64,000 bases of DNA from JBFWVR01 sp050246635. GTDB lineage: Bacteria; Acidobacteriota; Vicinamibacteria; Vicinamibacterales; UBA2999. A program made the position numbers and the translations under genes. The notes beneath the pieces were generated by a model. That model was not told the origin of the DNA. It did no database searches and saw only the letters and a program-made list of their open reading frames with translations. Of this stretch, positions 1 through 10,800 are shown one piece after another. Numbering within the stretch: position 1 is the first letter of the stretch; each line of letters opens with the position of its first letter. Location: assembly GCA_050246635.1 (NCBI GenBank), contig JBFWVR010000005.1, positions 62,001 to 126,000 of the forward strand, written 5' to 3'.

Positions 1-108
1 ATGCCGCATGTGGGGAGGCTGCGCCACAGCCACGGAGGGCATCGCCACCGCCGGGGTGCCTGAGGCTGGATCGGCGTGTGCAGTCGTGACCGGCCAAAGG
101 AGGACCAC

Positions 109-624
109 ATGTTCACGACACGGAAATGGCTTCTTGCCCCTGCGCTGACGCTGCCGCTGAGCCTGGCCGCTTGCGGGGGGGACGCGGCGGTGCCGCCGAG
201 CGCCCAGGACGACGCGCCGACCGCCGGCGAGACCGCGCTCCAGGACGAGCCACGGACGGTCACCGGATGCCTGCGCGGCGGCGAGGAGGCCGGCACCTTC
301 GTCGTCACCGCTGATGCCAATTCGCTCACGTCCCTGACCGCCAGGTCGGCGACGGGTGAGCTGCCGACCTACACCTACGTGCTCGACACCGGGCAGGACC
401 TGTCGTCGATGGTCGGGCACCAGGTGGCCGTGACCGGCACGGTCGAGGCGTCTGACGACTTCGAGCACACGCGCTCGCGCGAAACCGAGCAGCCCACCAC
501 CGAGGGCGAGACGGTCACGCCGACGGTCGAGACGGAGCGCGACTTCGACCTGGAGCTGCGCCGGTTAGCGGTCGAGGACATCCGCTCCGTGGATGACACG
601 TGCGACACGGGCACGAACCGTTAG
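109..624 (+). CDS. putative secreted lipoprotein, function unknown
   Basis: The 171-residue product begins MFTTRKWLLAPALTLPLS followed by a LAAC lipobox, so it should be lipidated at Cys and anchored in a membrane. After the lipobox comes an acidic, low-complexity linker and a small globular part that includes a TGCLRGGEEAGTF segment and a VGHQVAVTGTVE strand, which resembles an OB-like bacterial fold. The ATG at 109 is chosen over an upstream in-frame ATG at 76 because AAAGGAGG lies just before it and the lipoprotein signal starts there. No family was recognised with certainty. It is a single gene, followed by about 250 bp with nothing recognisable. Confidence 0.7.
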   Translation: MFTTRKWLLAPALTLPLSLAACGGDAAVPPSAQDDAPTAGETALQDEPRTVTGCLRGGEEAGTFVVTADANSLTSLTARSATGELPTYTYVLDTGQDLSSMVGHQVAVTGTVEASDDFEHTRSRETEQPTTEGETVTPTVETERDFDLELRRLAVEDIRSVDDTCDTGTNR

Positions 625-876
625 TGGCCTCCCGCCCCGCGACACCCGGGCCGGCGTCTCCGCGCCGGCCCGCGCGGTCGGCAACTGGGCGCCGAGGCGA
701 CCGAACGGGAACGAGGCGCCACGCCGTGGCGCGCCGGCAGGAGTTGGGCGGCATCCGGGTGTCCATCGTATCCCCGGGGGGAGTTCGCCGTGATCAGGCC
801 GGTCCGCGCCACTGGAGACGCGGCGAACGGGTTGTCACGCGCAACAACGAGCGGCCTCTCCGGGAAAGCCGGTCGG

Positions 877-1905
877 TTACCTTGCCAACAAACGCGCGAC
901 CGGCCGCAGCGTCGGGACGTGATCGCAGACCGCCTTCACGATCGAGAGCATGGGCACGGCGAGGATGGTGCCCCAGGCGCCCCAGATCCACGTCCACACG
1001 AGCAGCCCCAGGAAGACCACCACCATGTGCATGCGTTCGGTCTTGCCGAGCAGCGGTGGCAGCAGCAGCCAGCCCTCCGCCGACGTGACGGCCAGCGCGG
1101 CTGCCGACACCTGGATCGCCGGCCAGATGTCCCCGAACTGCGTCAGCCCGACGACGAACAGGCCGCCCGAGACAATCACCGGTCCGAAGTACGGGATCGA
1201 GTTGAAGAGCCCGGCCGCGAGCCCCCAGACGGCCGCCTGCTGCAGCCCGAGCGCCTGGAGCGCCGCCCACGTCGCCGCCGCCACCACTACGGCCGTGCCC
1301 GCGCGGACAAGGAGGAACCGCTGCACCTGCGTGTTGATGTCGTCGAGCACGCCGATCGTGGCCTGGCGTCGTTCACGATCACGGCCCGCCAGCTCGAGGA
1401 AACGTTCCTTGAAGTGCGAGCCCGAGAGCAGCAGGAAATAGGTCAGGAACACGACGACGGTCACGGAGCCCGCCGCGGCCATCAGCCAGCTCGCGCCCTG
1501 CTGCAGCAGCGCCGGAGACGGGGAGCGCGCGGCCTGTTCCGCCTGCCGCGCCGCGCCGGGACCAAGCCCGATCCAGTCGGCGGCCTCACGCGTGGCGTCC
1601 GGGATGGCCGACGCGGCTCGCGAGATGTCGTCACGAAGCGCGTAGCCGCCCCACATCGCCAGGCCGAGCAGCAGGCTCAGCACGAGCGCCGCCCCGGCGA
1701 AGCGGGGCAGGCGGTGGCAGGCCAGCCATTCCACCACGGGCTCGAGCGCGTAGCTCAGGAGCACCGAGACGACGATGGGGATGAGCAGGGAGCTGGCCGT
1801 CCGGAGGAACAGCACCGCCGCCAGCACCGCGAGGATCCACAACGCCATCCGGCCACTCGACGGCGACGACGGGCGCGACGCGGGTGCGGTGTCGGCTCCC
1901 GCCAT
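877..1905 (-). CDS. AI-2E family transporter (PerM/YdiK type)
   Basis: The 342-residue polytopic protein shows the AI-2E permease pattern (PF01594). It has two or three N-terminal membrane helices, a long soluble stretch around residues 110-200, and a block of C-terminal helices with the family-typical FNSIPYFGPVI and GAWGTILAVPML segments. Members are broadly annotated as exporters, but most substrates are unknown. Its start codon overlaps the stop of the upstream oxidoreductase gene by one base (TAATG), so the two are probably translationally coupled. The link to a Gfo/Idh/MocA enzyme does not by itself identify a substrate. Confidence 0.88.
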   Translation of the reverse strand: MAGADTAPASRPSSPSSGRMALWILAVLAAVLFLRTASSLLIPIVVSVLLSYALEPVVEWLACHRLPRFAGAALVLSLLLGLAMWGGYALRDDISRAASAIPDATREAADWIGLGPGAARQAEQAARSPSPALLQQGASWLMAAAGSVTVVVFLTYFLLLSGSHFKERFLELAGRDRERRQATIGVLDDINTQVQRFLLVRAGTAVVVAAATWAALQALGLQQAAVWGLAAGLFNSIPYFGPVIVSGGLFVVGLTQFGDIWPAIQVSAAALAVTSAEGWLLLPPLLGKTERMHMVVVFLGLLVWTWIWGAWGTILAVPMLSIVKAVCDHVPTLRPVARLLAR

Positions 1906-3068
1906 TACGACCCCTGACGCGGCCCCTTGGCGTGCACGACCCTGGGCTTCTTGACGCCAGGTCGTGTGATCCGCTGCCGGCCACTGGGCCGCTTCTTCTC
2001 GCGGTGCTTCGGCAGGCGCACGGCCCGCCGGGTGCGAGCGGAGCGGTAGAGCGCCTCGATGATGCGGACGTCCTGCGTGCCGTCCTCACCGGACGGTTCA
2101 GGCTGCGTGCCGTGCAGGATGCAGTCGGAGAAGTACAGGAGCTCCGGCGCGAACTGGTCACGCTTGCCAATCCGCTTGCGCGTCGTCCGTCCCTCGGCGG
2201 TGAGCTCGTACGCCAGCTCGCCGGAGTACCCGTATGCCGGCTCGACCGCCACCTGTCCCTTCGTGCCGACCATGCGGTAGGCGGAGACGTGCTGCGCGTC
2301 GAAGCTGGTGACGAATGCCGCGACCCGGTCATCCCCGAAGCGCAGCAGCGCCCCGGTCGTCGCGTCGATCTCCTTCAGGCGTGGCCGGCCGGTATTCGCC
2401 GAGAGCGCCATCACCTCGGTCGGTTCGTCGCGGAAGAGGTAGCGGGCGGCGTTGATGCAGTAGGTGCCGATGTCGAACAGCGTGCCTCCCCCGAGCTCCT
2501 TGTCGGTCCGGATGTCGCCGGGGCGCACCATCTGGGAGAAGGACGAGTTGAAGTAACGCGGCTCGCCGACGCGGCCCTGCCGGATCAGGTCCATCACCTC
2601 CGTGTTGAGGGCCTCGAAGTGCAGGCGATAGGCGACCATCAGCTGGACCCGGTGCGTGTGGCAGGCCCGCACCATGCGTTCGCACGCCTTCGCGGTGTCG
2701 GCCAGCGGCTTCTCGCAGAGCACGTGCACGCCCGCCCGGGCCGCCCGGACCGTGTACTCCTCGTGCATGGAGTTCGGCAGCGCGATGTAGACGGCGTCCA
2801 CTTCTGCGAGGCATTCGTCATACTCCTCGTAGCTGAACGTCCGCGTCAGGCCGTATCGCTTCGCGGCCGCCCGCCGCTTTGCCGGGTCGTCGCTGACGAC
2901 GGCGACGAGCCGGGAGTTGCGGCGGGCGTGCTTGAACGCAGGGAGCACGGCCACCTGCGCGATATGGCCAAGGCCGACGACGGCGTAGCGGATCACGCCG
3001 TCCGCTCGGCGGCGGGCGGACCGGCGGCGCGTGCGTGTAGCGGCGGATCGGCTCGAGGTCGTGGGCAC
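1905..3068 (-). CDS. Gfo/Idh/MocA family NAD(P)-dependent oxidoreductase
   Basis: The 387-residue protein has an N-terminal Rossmann fold (YAVVGLGHIAQVAVLPAF, a GxGxxA-like nucleotide loop). It then carries the family signature CEKPLA and a C-terminal alpha/beta substrate domain with GGGTLFDIGTYCINAARYLF. It resembles glucose-fructose oxidoreductase and related sugar dehydrogenases; the substrate cannot be read from sequence. The GTG at 3068 is chosen because AGGAGG lies seven bases upstream, and the longer in-frame extension to 3233 is arginine-rich and looks non-coding. The C-terminus has an unusual basic tail of about 35 residues. The AI-2E permease gene follows with a one-base overlap. 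Confidence 0.9.
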   Translation of the reverse strand: MPTTSSRSAATRTRRRSARRRADGVIRYAVVGLGHIAQVAVLPAFKHARRNSRLVAVVSDDPAKRRAAAKRYGLTRTFSYEEYDECLAEVDAVYIALPNSMHEEYTVRAARAGVHVLCEKPLADTAKACERMVRACHTHRVQLMVAYRLHFEALNTEVMDLIRQGRVGEPRYFNSSFSQMVRPGDIRTDKELGGGTLFDIGTYCINAARYLFRDEPTEVMALSANTGRPRLKEIDATTGALLRFGDDRVAAFVTSFDAQHVSAYRMVGTKGQVAVEPAYGYSGELAYELTAEGRTTRKRIGKRDQFAPELLYFSDCILHGTQPEPSGEDGTQDVRIIEALYRSARTRRAVRLPKHREKKRPSGRQRITRPGVKKPRVVHAKGPRQGS

Positions 3069-3597
3069 GGGCGTTCCTCCTGAGGTGCGACGGGGCCGCT
3101 GACTGCCGAGGCACAGGCGGGCCCGCCGTCGGCGCGTGCCGACACGCGGTGCAAGCGCACTGCCAGTCGATGGCGACGTCTGTGCGACCGGGAAATGTCG
3201 GCCATCTCTGCCGAGACCGCCGCGGTGCTGCATCTGGGGAGTCGTCGGTCACATTGCGGACGGTCGTCGCGCACGGCGCGCTGCTGGCCCAGGTGCGCGG
3301 ACGCACTCGAGAGCACTCGAGGAACAAGCCGTCGAACAAGTGTGTGAAATCGGAGCGACGATGGGATGCGCCGATCCACACGTGTGCCCCTCCGTGCTAT
3401 AACCAACAAAGGCACGCGCGGCACCGACCCCGTGCAAGCCTCTGCGGCATCCCCCGCCGCAGCACGCCGCCTCCCCCCGGCGGCACGGACAGACCGCGGG
3501 CCAGTCATCGATCCCGTGGCTGTCTCTGGCCGTTCGTTCGCGAACGCCCCTGTGACCGTCAGCCCGCCGGAGCATCCGGCTCGAGGAGCACTCCACC
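3069..3597. other. divergent intergenic region
   Basis: This 529-bp gap separates the minus-strand oxidoreductase start from a small plus-strand gene. No RNA gene or convincing ORF is visible. A TGCTATAAC segment near 3396-3403 resembles an extended -10 element for the plus strand, but no good -35 hexamer precedes it. Confidence 0.4.
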
Positions 3598-3855
3598 ATG
3601 CCGCAGCCTCTGGACGGCGACGTCACCATCCGGCCCGTCAAGCTCGAAGGTGCCCTGCACTGGGTGGTCGAGGAACGGCGGACCCGGACGTCGCTGTCGC
3701 CGGTGCCGTTTGCGCGGTTCGGGCTGGCTCGGCAGTTCGCGATGGACTACGCCAGGGGGCTGGGCGTGGCGGTCTGGTTCTCGGCAACACCGCTCGCGAG
3801 CGAACGCGATACGTTGCTCCTGCACGGACGCAGCGGCGCGGCCCGCTCCGCCTGA
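3598..3855 (+). CDS. small hypothetical protein
   Basis: This 85-residue ORF has codon use like the flanking genes and an AGGAG motif about nine bases before its ATG. The product begins MPQPLDGDVTIRPVKLEGALHW and mixes strand-forming and charged segments, with no signal peptide or membrane helix. No family was recognised. It ends 19 bp from the 3' end of the NRPS gene, which runs towards it. It could be a real small cytosolic protein or a chance ORF in GC-rich DNA. Confidence 0.45.
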   Translation: MPQPLDGDVTIRPVKLEGALHWVVEERRTRTSLSPVPFARFGLARQFAMDYARGLGVAVWFSATPLASERDTLLLHGRSGAARSA

Positions 3856-3874
3856 TCCGAGCAGGCGGCCGCCG

Positions 3875-6800
3875 TCACCCCGCCTTCGAGAACAACGTCA
3901 TCAGCGCCGCCCGGCGCGCGCGTCCAGCCGGGGCGGGCGGCCGCGACAGCTCGGCCTCCATCGCCTGTGCCAGGCTCTCGAGGTGCGTGGTGACGCAGCC
4001 ACGATGATCCCCGGGAATCGGGACCAGCCTGGCCCCGGGTGCCGCTCGCAGCCAGCCCTGTGACGCGGTCGCGCTGGCTTCATCACTGACGAGCAGGCTC
4101 ACGGGCAGGCGCAGGCGCCGCGGCACGTAGGCGCCAATGGCCCGGACGTAGCGGGCCCACACCTGTGGGTCGTGTCGTACGCCGCGCTCGAGCGCCGCCA
4201 CGCCGTCCGCCTCCGTGCGGCCCCGCGTGAAGCGGCGGGCCTTGTCGACCGCGAACCGCGCCACGCCGCGCGCCGTCGACTGCGCGAGCACCCGGGCGGC
4301 GTCCCCGATCCGGAGCGTGAGGTCCACCCGGGCGGCCTCGTCCCGGCCGGTCAGCCGGCAGAGCGCGCGAATGGCGGCGTCCACCGGCGCCAGGCGCGGC
4401 TCGACGGCCGGAGGATGGACCATCAGCACGCGCACGACGTCGCGCTCCCGGCGGAGGTGCCGCGCGACCTCGAACGCGACCAGGGCGCCGTGGCAGTAGC
4501 CGCCAATGGCGATGGGGCCCTCCGGGCATCGCTCGCGGATCAGCGCCGTGTACGCCGTGGCCATCGTCTCGATGGAGGGCGGAGGGCCGTCCCCCTCGAT
4601 GCCGAGCGGCGCGATCGTGTAGACGGGTTGGGACTCGGGGAGCTCCCGCGCCAGGCGGGCGCAGTAGAGGCCGGCGCCGTTCAGGTCGCCGTGCAGGAAG
4701 AACAGCGGCGGCCGTGCACCTGCCGTGCGCAGGGCGGTCAGGGGGCCGGGCGACCGGTGTCGCGCGCGCCACAGCGCGCCGGCGAGACCTTCGATCGTGG
4801 GGTGCTCGAGCAGCACGCGAAGTGGCACCCGCTCCCCGAACAGCGTCTCGACCCGCAGCATCATCTCGGCGGCAAGCAGCGAATGACCGCCCAGCGCGAA
4901 GAAGTCGTCCGTCACGCCAACCGGCCGGACATCGAGCAGCGACTCCCAGAGCGCGGCCAGCTCGGCCTCGAGCGGATCGCGGGGCGGCACCACGGCCCGG
5001 GCCGGCTGGGCCGTGATCGCGGCTGCGAGCGCACGATGATCCACCTTGCCCTGCGGTGTGAGGGGCAAGGCGTCGACGCACGCGACCGAGGGCACGGCGT
5101 GACGGGGCAACCGGGCGGCAAGGTACCCGCGCAGCGCGTCCGCATCGGTCGCGCCGGGAGCGGTGAGGGTCACCGCGGCCACGAGGCGTCGCTCGTCGCC
5201 GTCACCGATGATCCCGACCACCGCGGCTGTCACGGCCGGGTGCGCCCCGAGTACCCCCTCGATGGCGGCTGGCTCGATTCGATGCCCGCGGATCTTCAGC
5301 TGGCGATCGAGCCGCCCGACGAAGACGAGTGCGCCCTCGGCGCCCAGGCGGCACACGTCGCCGGTGCGGTACCAGCGTGTGCCGTCCCGGTCGACGAAGC
5401 GCGCGTCCGTCTCGTCCGGCCGCTTGTGATAGCCGAGCGCCAGGCCGTCCCCCGCCAGCCAGAGCTCGCCGGTGAGTCCCCGCGCCACGGGCCGTCCGGC
5501 CTCATCCATCACGGCCGCGATGGTCCAGGCGATCGGGCGGCCGATCGGCACGGTGGCGGCGTCCGCCGCCACGGTGCGGACGTGGTGGACGGTCGCGAAC
5601 GTCGTGCATTCGGTGGGGCCGTACGCGTGCACGAGGCGCTCGGGCGGCGACGCGCCGAGGACCGCCGCGACGGCCGTGGGGCTTGCCGCCTCGCCGCCGA
5701 AGAACAGCGCGCGGAGCGGGGCAAACGCCGATGGCCGGCTGCGCGCGACCTGGTTGAAGACCGCTGTCGTGACGAACAGCACGTCGAGTTGCCGCCGGCG
5801 GATCTCTCGGGCGAGCGCCGCAGGGGCGACCACGACCTCCGCAGGCAACGGCACCAGCGTGGCGCCATTGAGCAGGGCACCCCAGATCTCGAGCGTGGCC
5901 GCATCGAAGGTCGGGTTGGCTGCCTGCGCCACACGGTCGCCCGGCCCCACCCGGAGATAGTCGGTGCCCACGACGAGCCGGACGACACCACGGTGGGGCA
6001 CGAGCACGCCCTTCGGGGCTCCGGTGGAACCCGACGTGTACAACAGGCACGCCGCCGTGTCAGACGCGGTCGCGACGGCCGGGGCGATCGGGTGCGAGTC
6101 GTCGTGAAGCGCCTGCGGATCGACGCGGCGGACGTCCGGCGGCCACTCCACCCCGGACGCGACTGGCGCGAGCACCACGGTGACGTCGGCATCGGCGAGC
6201 GTGGCGGCACGATGCGCAGGCGGGTCCTGGGGGTCGAGTGGGACGTACACGGCCCCGGCCTCCAGCACGCCGAGCAGGGCCGCGACCATGGGCGCATCGC
6301 GCGTCGCCAGCACCCCCACCCGATCGCCGGGCTGCACGCCCTGTTCCTGGAGCGCCCCCGTGATCCGGCTGCTCCAGCGCTGCAGCGCCGCGTAGGAGAC
6401 GCGCTCGTGGCCCGTGTCGATGGCAGTCGCGGGACCATGTCTCCTGGCCGCACGCGTGAACAGCTCATGGATGGAGGCGTCCCGGGGGCAGGCCGTCGAC
6501 GGGCCACGCAGCACCGCCCGTTGTCCATCGGGGTCGCAGGCCAGGGCCGAGACGGGCAGGTCGGGCTCGGCCAACGCGGAGGCGAGCAGCGTCCCGAACG
6601 CCCGCGCGGCCCACCCCATCGTCGTCGAGGCGAAGAGGTCGTCGCTGAAGACGATGTTGGCGGTGAGGTCCTCCCGCTCGAGCACGGCCGTGAGCGACAC
6701 GTCGGTCTTCGCGGTGCCGGTCGGTGCAGGCAGGGGCACGTACTCGAGGCCGTCGCGGGTCGAGACCGTGTCATCCGGCACGGCGTGCAGGGTGAAGAGC

Positions 6801-7882
6801 GCGCGGAAGAGCGGCGCCGTGCGCGCACCACCGGACGCACGCACGGCATCGGTGATGGCCTCGACCCTGGCGTCGCGGTGCCGCAGCGCGTCGAGCATCA
6901 CCTGGCGGCCATGCTCGAGGAGCCCCGAGAAGGGCAGCGCCGGCTCGACGCGCAGGCGCGCCACGATCGTGTTGACGAAGCAGCCGACGACAGGCTCGAG
7001 CTCGACCCGGTCGCGGCCGGCGACGGGCATGCCGATGGCGAGATCACGGTCACCCGTCCACCGGGCCAGGAAGGCCGCGAATGCCGACACCAGCACGGCC
7101 GCCGGCGTCGTCCGGCAGGCGCGCGCGAGGCGGTGAACGGCGGCCCCCGTGCCGACGGCGAGGGGCACGCGGATGCGCTGCCCCCGCCACGTGGGCGCGC
7201 TCGCGGGCACGTAGTCGGCCGGCCAGGCCGGGCCCGGGGGCAGATCGGCGAGGACCTCTCGCCAGTACGCGAGCGACTGCGAGGGCGACTGCGCCGTGTC
7301 CTGCTCCGCCTCCCAGACCGCGTAATCGGCGTACTGGAGCGGGGGGTCGCCGAGGGCGGGCTGCTCGCCCCGGGCGTGCGCCGCGTAGGCCCGTGTGATC
7401 TCGTTCTGCAACAGCCCGAGCGACCAGCCGTCGGCAATCGCGTGGTGCAGCGAGAGGCAGAACAGGTACCGCGGGCCGCCGAGGCGGTACAGGCGTGCGC
7501 GTACCAGGGGCCCCCGTCGCAGATCGAACGGCGCCTGCGCCTCGGCACGCACGAGCTCACGCGCACGGTCGGTAAGCGCGTGGTCGTCCGTGCCCGCGAC
7601 GTCCTCGATCTCCAGGGGAGAGGAGAGCCGCTCCGCGACCACCTGCACCAGGCGTCCGTCCACGTGATCGAAGTGCGTGCGCAGGGCCTCGTGACGCGCG
7701 ATTACCGTCTCGAGGGCCTGGGCGAACGCGGCCTCGTCCAGGGCGCCGCGAATGAGTGTGGCCTTGGCAATCGTGTACGCGACGCCCGTCGGGTCGCTCT
7801 CCGACAGGAACCACAGCCGCTGCTGGGCCAGGGACGCGGGGAACACATGGACGGCACCCGGGGGACCGGCGACACCCGTCAT
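3875..7882 (-). CDS. nonribosomal peptide synthetase, terminal module C-A-PCP-TE
   Basis: The 1335-residue cytosolic NRPS carries a condensation domain at about 15-440 (ASLAQQRLWFL; HHAIADG at 146-152), an adenylation domain at about 465-955 (LLYTSGSTGAPKG, YGPTE, PQGKVD), a carrier domain near 965-1040 (phosphopantetheine Ser about 1001 in ALGGHS), and a thioesterase at about 1055-1310. Reading the pocket positions by eye gives roughly D-A-L-F-F-G-A-T-F-K, close to codes for branched aliphatic residues such as Val/Ile; this is only an inference. The thioesterase nucleophile elbow is GYCHG (Cys about 1130) rather than GxSxG, with a downstream GDH providing the His. The start overlaps the upstream NRPS gene by four bases (ATGA), so both act on one assembly line. 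Confidence 0.95.
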   Translation of the reverse strand: MTGVAGPPGAVHVFPASLAQQRLWFLSESDPTGVAYTIAKATLIRGALDEAAFAQALETVIARHEALRTHFDHVDGRLVQVVAERLSSPLEIEDVAGTDDHALTDRARELVRAEAQAPFDLRRGPLVRARLYRLGGPRYLFCLSLHHAIADGWSLGLLQNEITRAYAAHARGEQPALGDPPLQYADYAVWEAEQDTAQSPSQSLAYWREVLADLPPGPAWPADYVPASAPTWRGQRIRVPLAVGTGAAVHRLARACRTTPAAVLVSAFAAFLARWTGDRDLAIGMPVAGRDRVELEPVVGCFVNTIVARLRVEPALPFSGLLEHGRQVMLDALRHRDARVEAITDAVRASGGARTAPLFRALFTLHAVPDDTVSTRDGLEYVPLPAPTGTAKTDVSLTAVLEREDLTANIVFSDDLFASTTMGWAARAFGTLLASALAEPDLPVSALACDPDGQRAVLRGPSTACPRDASIHELFTRAARRHGPATAIDTGHERVSYAALQRWSSRITGALQEQGVQPGDRVGVLATRDAPMVAALLGVLEAGAVYVPLDPQDPPAHRAATLADADVTVVLAPVASGVEWPPDVRRVDPQALHDDSHPIAPAVATASDTAACLLYTSGSTGAPKGVLVPHRGVVRLVVGTDYLRVGPGDRVAQAANPTFDAATLEIWGALLNGATLVPLPAEVVVAPAALAREIRRRQLDVLFVTTAVFNQVARSRPSAFAPLRALFFGGEAASPTAVAAVLGASPPERLVHAYGPTECTTFATVHHVRTVAADAATVPIGRPIAWTIAAVMDEAGRPVARGLTGELWLAGDGLALGYHKRPDETDARFVDRDGTRWYRTGDVCRLGAEGALVFVGRLDRQLKIRGHRIEPAAIEGVLGAHPAVTAAVVGIIGDGDERRLVAAVTLTAPGATDADALRGYLAARLPRHAVPSVACVDALPLTPQGKVDHRALAAAITAQPARAVVPPRDPLEAELAALWESLLDVRPVGVTDDFFALGGHSLLAAEMMLRVETLFGERVPLRVLLEHPTIEGLAGALWRARHRSPGPLTALRTAGARPPLFFLHGDLNGAGLYCARLARELPESQPVYTIAPLGIEGDGPPPSIETMATAYTALIRERCPEGPIAIGGYCHGALVAFEVARHLRRERDVVRVLMVHPPAVEPRLAPVDAAIRALCRLTGRDEAARVDLTLRIGDAARVLAQSTARGVARFAVDKARRFTRGRTEADGVAALERGVRHDPQVWARYVRAIGAYVPRRLRLPVSLLVSDEASATASQGWLRAAPGARLVPIPGDHRGCVTTHLESLAQAMEAELSRPPAPAGRARRAALMTLFSKAG

Positions 7883-10800
7883 GCGACGCTGCTCCGGTAT
7901 TGGCGCCGATCCGCCCGTGGGATCTCCGGCCGGGCCGCCCCCGGCGTGGCCGTCGCGTCGATGGCGGCGGCGAGCTCGGCGAGCGTCGGCGCATCGAAGA
8001 CGGTCCGGATGGAAATGCCGGCGCCGAGCGCACGGCTGACGCGGGCGACCAGTTGCGCGGCGAGCAGCGAGTGCCCCCCCGCCTCGAAGAAGTCGTCGTC
8101 TCGCGAGACGCGCGCGGTGCCGAGCACCTCGCGCCAGATGGGTGCCAGGGCGCGTTCGGTGGGCGTCTCCGGCGCTCGCAGCGGCTTCGCCACCAGCGGA
8201 GCGGCGTCGAGCGTGCGCAGTGCCGCACGATCGACCTTCCCGTTCGGGCCGAGCGGCAGCACCGGCACGCGGTGGATGCGCGTGGGCACGGCCGCGGCCG
8301 GCAGCGTGGCCACCACGTGACGACGCAGGGATGCGGGTGGGATCTCGCGCGTCGACACCACGTAGGCGGTCAGGGTCCCGTCGCCCTGCGGTCCGGCCAT
8401 GACCACGGCCGCCTGCACGTCCGGGTGCCCCGCGAGCACCGCGCCGACTTCACCGAGGTCGACGCGGACGCCGCGCACCTTGACGGCCTCGTCGTAGCGG
8501 CCATCGATCTCCACGATGCCGTCGGGCGCGTACCGGCCGCGGTCGCCGGTGCGGTAGACGATGTCGTCGGGATCGCGGGTCAGCGGGTTCGTCGTGAAGC
8601 GCTCACGTCCCTCGTCGCCGAGGTACCCCAACGACCGGTACGGCGTGCGGATCACGATTTCTCCCGGCTCGCCGATGCCGCACGGCCGGCCGCCCCTCAG
8701 GATCAGGACCTCGGCTCCCGGCATGGCGCGGCCAATCGGCATGACGTCCCTGGATGGCGCCGGCGGCACCTCGTAGGCGCACTTCGCGAGCGTCGTCTCC
8801 GTCGGGCCATAGAGGTTCACGACCCGCGTTGCCGGTGCGGATGCCCGCCATCGCGACACGAGTGCGCGGGAGAGCGGCTCGCCCGCGAAGAAGGTCACCC
8901 GCAGGGCGTCGAGCGGTGGGACGTCGGGTTCCGCGTCGAGCCAGGTCTGGGCCATGGCGGGGACCGCGTGGAGAAGCGTGATGCCCGCGCGGCGCAGCCA
9001 CGAGCGCGTGGCCCCGGATGTGGCGCCTTCGGCGCCGCCGGGCACGACCAGGGTGGCGCCGCAGGTCAGGGGGAGGAACGCTTCCCGCAGGAACACGTCG
9101 AAGGACGGCGAGGTGACCTGGCCCACCCGGTCGTCGGGGACGACCGCGTAGGTGCGGGCCTGCCAGTCGAGGAAGTGCGCGAGCCCTTGATGTGACCCGA
9201 GCACGCCCTTCGGGACTCCCGATGTGCCGGAGGTGAAGCAGACGTACGCCGGGTCACCGGTCCCCTCGCGCACCTCGCCAGATCGCGCACACACGAGGCG
9301 AGCGCCCGAGGTGTCCAGCGAATCCCGGTGCGCCTCGAACACGTCGTCTCGCCCGCGCCAGGCCGCGGGCAACGGTTCGGTGGCGATGAGCGCGGCCGGC
9401 TGCGCGGTCTCGAGCAGCTTGAGGGCGCGTTCGCCAGGCAGCGCGGCGTCCACAGGGACCGCCACGTGCCCGGCCGCCCACGTCGCCAGCATCGCGGCCA
9501 CGAACACCTCGCCCGGTGATCCCGCCACCGCCACGTGACTGCCCGGGGCGAGGGCCCGTGCCGACAGATGCCGGGCAATCGCGCCGGCCGTCCGCGACAA
9601 CTGGTCGTACGAGACGGGACGACCGCGGTCGTCGAGCGCCTCGCGTGTCGGGTGGCGCGCGACCTGTTCGATGAACGACTCCACGACCGTCGGGCGGTGG
9701 TGACAGGGCAGGGGGCGGGTGCCCACCGGCAAGGGCGCCTCGGGTGTCGTATCGGCCAGGGCGATGTCCTCCACGCGAGCGCGGGGCGCGGCGGTCATCG
9801 TGCGCAGCGTGCCGGCGATCTGCCGCAGGAGTGCCGTCATGCGCGGCCGGGAGAACTGCGAGGTGCGCCACGCGGCCCGGAGCTTCAGCTCGTCGTGCGC
9901 GAGTTCCGCATACAGCGTCAGGCCCATCTTGGCATCGCGTGTGCCGGTGGGCCTCGTGTCCAGCGCCAGGTCCGCGAAGGCGGCGGACGGCGTGGCGGTA
10001 TTGAGGAAGTTCAGCATCACGTCGAAGAACGGTGGCCGTCCCGCGGCGCGTTCGGGCTGCAGCGCCTGCACGAGTCGATCGAAGGGCAGGTCCTGGTGGG
10101 CGAACGCACGAAGGACGGACGTTCGCACGCGCGTGACCAGGTCGAGCGCCGTGGGGTTCCCCGACAGGTCGCATCGCAGGACCAGCGTGTTGAGGAAGCA
10201 CCCGATGGTGCGCTCGAACGCGGAGTGGTCGCGGCCGGCCACCGGGGTCCCGAACACCACGTCGGGCTGATCGGCCAGGCGCCCGAGCACGAGGGCCGTC
10301 GCAGCGGCGGTGACCATGAAGGGGGTGGCATCGGCGGCGCGGGCGAGCTGCCGCAGGGCTGCGGTGTCGGCGCGACCGAGCACGAGCTCGGTCGAGTCCC
10401 CGCATGTGTCGGCGGGGCCACGCGGGCCGTCGGCAGGCAACACGAGCTCCGGGGCGCCGTCCAGCTCTTCGCGCCAGTAGGCCACGAGTGCGGCTTCGCG
10501 CTCGGCCGTGAGCGCCTCGCGCTGCCTGCGAGCGAAGGTGGCGTAGTCCGGCGGTGCGGGTGGCAGGTCGGGTGGACGGCCGGAACGCGCCGCGGCGTAG
10601 AGCGCACCGAGCTCCTGCACGAGGACCGCGCCGGACCAGGCATCGAAGATCGCGTGGTGGCAACTGACGTGCAGCTCGTGCGCGTCCGGTCCGGTGTGGA
10701 CCAGCACGGCGCGCAGCAGCGGCGCCACCGACAGATCGAACGGGCAGGCGAGCAGCGCCCGCATCAGGTCCGCCGCGGCTGCCGGCGGATCGTCGAGGTT

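Noticed and set aside
4172..8320. Very long plus-strand frame (about 1380 codons) opposite the NRPS
   Set aside because: It is antisense to clear C, A, PCP and TE domains, and its Arg/Gly/His-rich product is typical of GC-rich shadow frames.
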